Assembly (NCBI GenBank): GCA_009731375.1 | Contig: BJOX01000285.1 | Coordinates: 145,082-182,851, forward strand | From: Paulinella micropora | Lineage: Eukaryota; Cercozoa; Imbricatea; Euglyphida | Direction: 5' to 3' | DNA: 37,770 nt | Shown: in pieces, positions 1 through 37,770 of the stretch | How the letters are laid out: each line of letters opens with the position of its first letter | Numbering within the stretch: the first letter of the stretch is position 1 | Notes under the pieces: model-generated | Seen by the model: the letters and a program-made list of their open reading frames with translations, nothing else | What the model was told of the DNA's origin: nothing | Databases searched by the model: none | Program-made: the position numbers and the translations under genes

Positions 1-54
1 ATCCATCCATCCATCCATCCATCTATCTATCTATCCATCTATCCATCTATCTAT

Positions 55-108
55 GTCGACCTTGTTGCAGTTCTTAGGATCGAATAACAGCAACGCGTTA
101 GTAAAAAT
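55..108 (-). repeat. Half-exon copy of the 0.2 kb kelch exon
   Basis: Keeps the exon end and GTCGAC donor; the 5' part is replaced by TATC/GATA repeat after GATTTTTAC. Same breakpoint as the copies at 1363-2345. Confidence 0.8.
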
Positions 109-116
109 CTATCTAC

Positions 117-169
<53 letters not shown>

Positions 170-218
170 CATCCATCCATCCATCCATCTATCTATCTAT
201 CTATCTATCTATGTCGAC

Positions 219-36753
<36,535 letters not shown>

Positions 36754-37456
36754 GCCTGAAGCTAGCCGGCGCTGAAAGAGAGAAGTGGCGAGCAAGTAGT
36801 CGTGGAGGACAGGAGTTGTAGATCGGTAGAGAGACGAGCAGCCTCGCCTGGCTGTTTGGAACATGGCAGGAGTTTCTGCCAACAAAAATAGCACAAAGAC
36901 TGCCATAAATTTTAGCACACTCTGACAAAGGAAGTAGAAAATGCCTCCCATTCCTTTCTACACCCAATGTAGCTTATCTTCTACACGTGCAGGAACACGT
37001 GTGTTGTGTGCCTCAAACATGAAATCTGGTCAGGAAGACAGCTCTGAAATGCGTTAGATGCCTCATTGAATAGCTAACAGAAGCCAGAACAGAGGTGGAA
37101 GTCAGCCAGCTGTACTGGGGCCACTTTTTGCCACCCGGGAAAAACGGCAAACCTCGACGTCCGGTTAAGTAGGCCACCGCAGGCCGCTCTCAGGATGTAT
37201 TTCTCACTTTACTATATGTATGCCTTAGCATCTCTTCTTTTCCTCATTTTTCCTCATTGTATCATTGCGGTTGCCTGTTTTTGCCTGCTTATTCATTTTT
37301 TCCTTTATATATTAATTATAATATATATATTTGATTTTATCTCGTTTACTACCTAATTATATATATTATTATGTATTATATCTCTTTTGTCGTTTTATTG
37401 CTGAATCTCACCAGGAGTTTAATACATTAATCATTAAAGATTCCAAGTGACTGAAA
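36754..37456. other. Presumed 5' flank of the kelch gene
   Basis: Mostly non-repetitive. An open minus frame extends exon 1 to 36951. Beyond that I see no gene; 37290-37400 is very AT-rich and could hold promoter sequence, but I recognise no defined element. Confidence 0.4.
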
Positions 37457-37484
37457 AATATTATTATTATTATTATTATTATTA

Positions 37485-37546
<62 letters not shown>

Positions 37547-37559
37547 GTTATTATTATTG

Positions 37560-37770
37560 GACACCGTGATAGCCCAGTGGTCAAGTTCTACCATCTGGGC
37601 CCTGTCGCCAGTTCGATTCCCGTCAGTGCCACCCGTATTTTCATTGAACATACCGGTCCGTCTGTACCAGTATTTTCATTGAACATACCGGTCCGTCTGG
37701 AAGTGTTGGAACTGCCCTTGCGGGGGTGTCATTACAGCCTATCGTCAATTCTTCGTACTCCCCTCACGGG
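37560..37770 (+). mobile_element. tRNA-derived SINE, cut by the right edge
   Basis: Same family on the plus strand. A ~34-base segment (GTATTTTCATTGAACATACC plus following) is tandemly duplicated compared with the 17.1 kb copy. An ATT repeat precedes the head. Confidence 0.85.

Overview
The window looks like one eukaryotic (nuclear) scaffold segment. It has multi-kb microsatellites, sequence gaps (runs of N, several exactly 10 N), a tRNA-derived SINE, 5'-truncated non-LTR retrotransposon copies, a palindromic MITE-like element, and very small exons with GT..AG borders. I cannot name the species. A protist or an invertebrate is compatible; nothing looks bacterial or viral. Most long open frames are artefacts: TATC, ATT, CTT, CA and TAC tracts lack stop codons in some frames.

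The main content I can support is one gene on the minus strand, from about 36.75 kb down past the left edge. It encodes a kelch-repeat (beta-propeller) protein in exons of 34 to 87 bases, separated by introns of about 0.2 to 5.6 kb made almost wholly of GATA/TATC, TAA, AT, CA and GA repeats. Fourteen consecutive exons (36753 down to 10102) can be read as one continuous frame of 819 bases (273 codons). Each blade shows the classic order: P-x-P-R with G-H, then hydrophobic-VFGG, then N-D-L-Y-x-F-D, then W. Exons to the left (8.5, 8.3, 6.3, 3.8, 3.7 and 0.2 kb) continue the gene with less certainty, and at least one exon is missing or unrecognised.

The most unusual structure is around these exons. 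Many are accompanied by tandem, truncated copies of themselves. Copies on the upstream (acceptor) side keep the 3' splice site and the first 25 to 45 exon bases; copies on the downstream (donor) side keep the exon end and the 5' splice site. Each copy is fused inside the exon to intron microsatellite. About 45 such half-exons are visible.

Mobile elements by region: non-LTR copies with a restriction-like endonuclease C-terminus end in TATC repeats (11.0-11.6, 18.4-19.2, 24.9-26.3, 33.5, 35.4-35.7 kb). A second GATA-embedded repeat (0.3, 2.5, 12.7-13.2, 26.6-28.1 kb) ends with a similar 3' motif. A third family sits in TAA repeats (6.6-8.2, 14.0-14.8, 16.4-16.8 kb). A tRNA-like SINE with an ATT tail lies at 13.7-17.9 and 37.6 kb. 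A perfect-palindrome element occurs three times (6.4, 21.7, 22.6 kb).

Right of 36.75 kb is the presumed 5' flank of the gene, an AT-rich stretch and a SINE cut by the window edge. The assembly is clearly stitched in places (0.3-3.6 and 26.6-28.1 kb), so order and orientation there should not be trusted.
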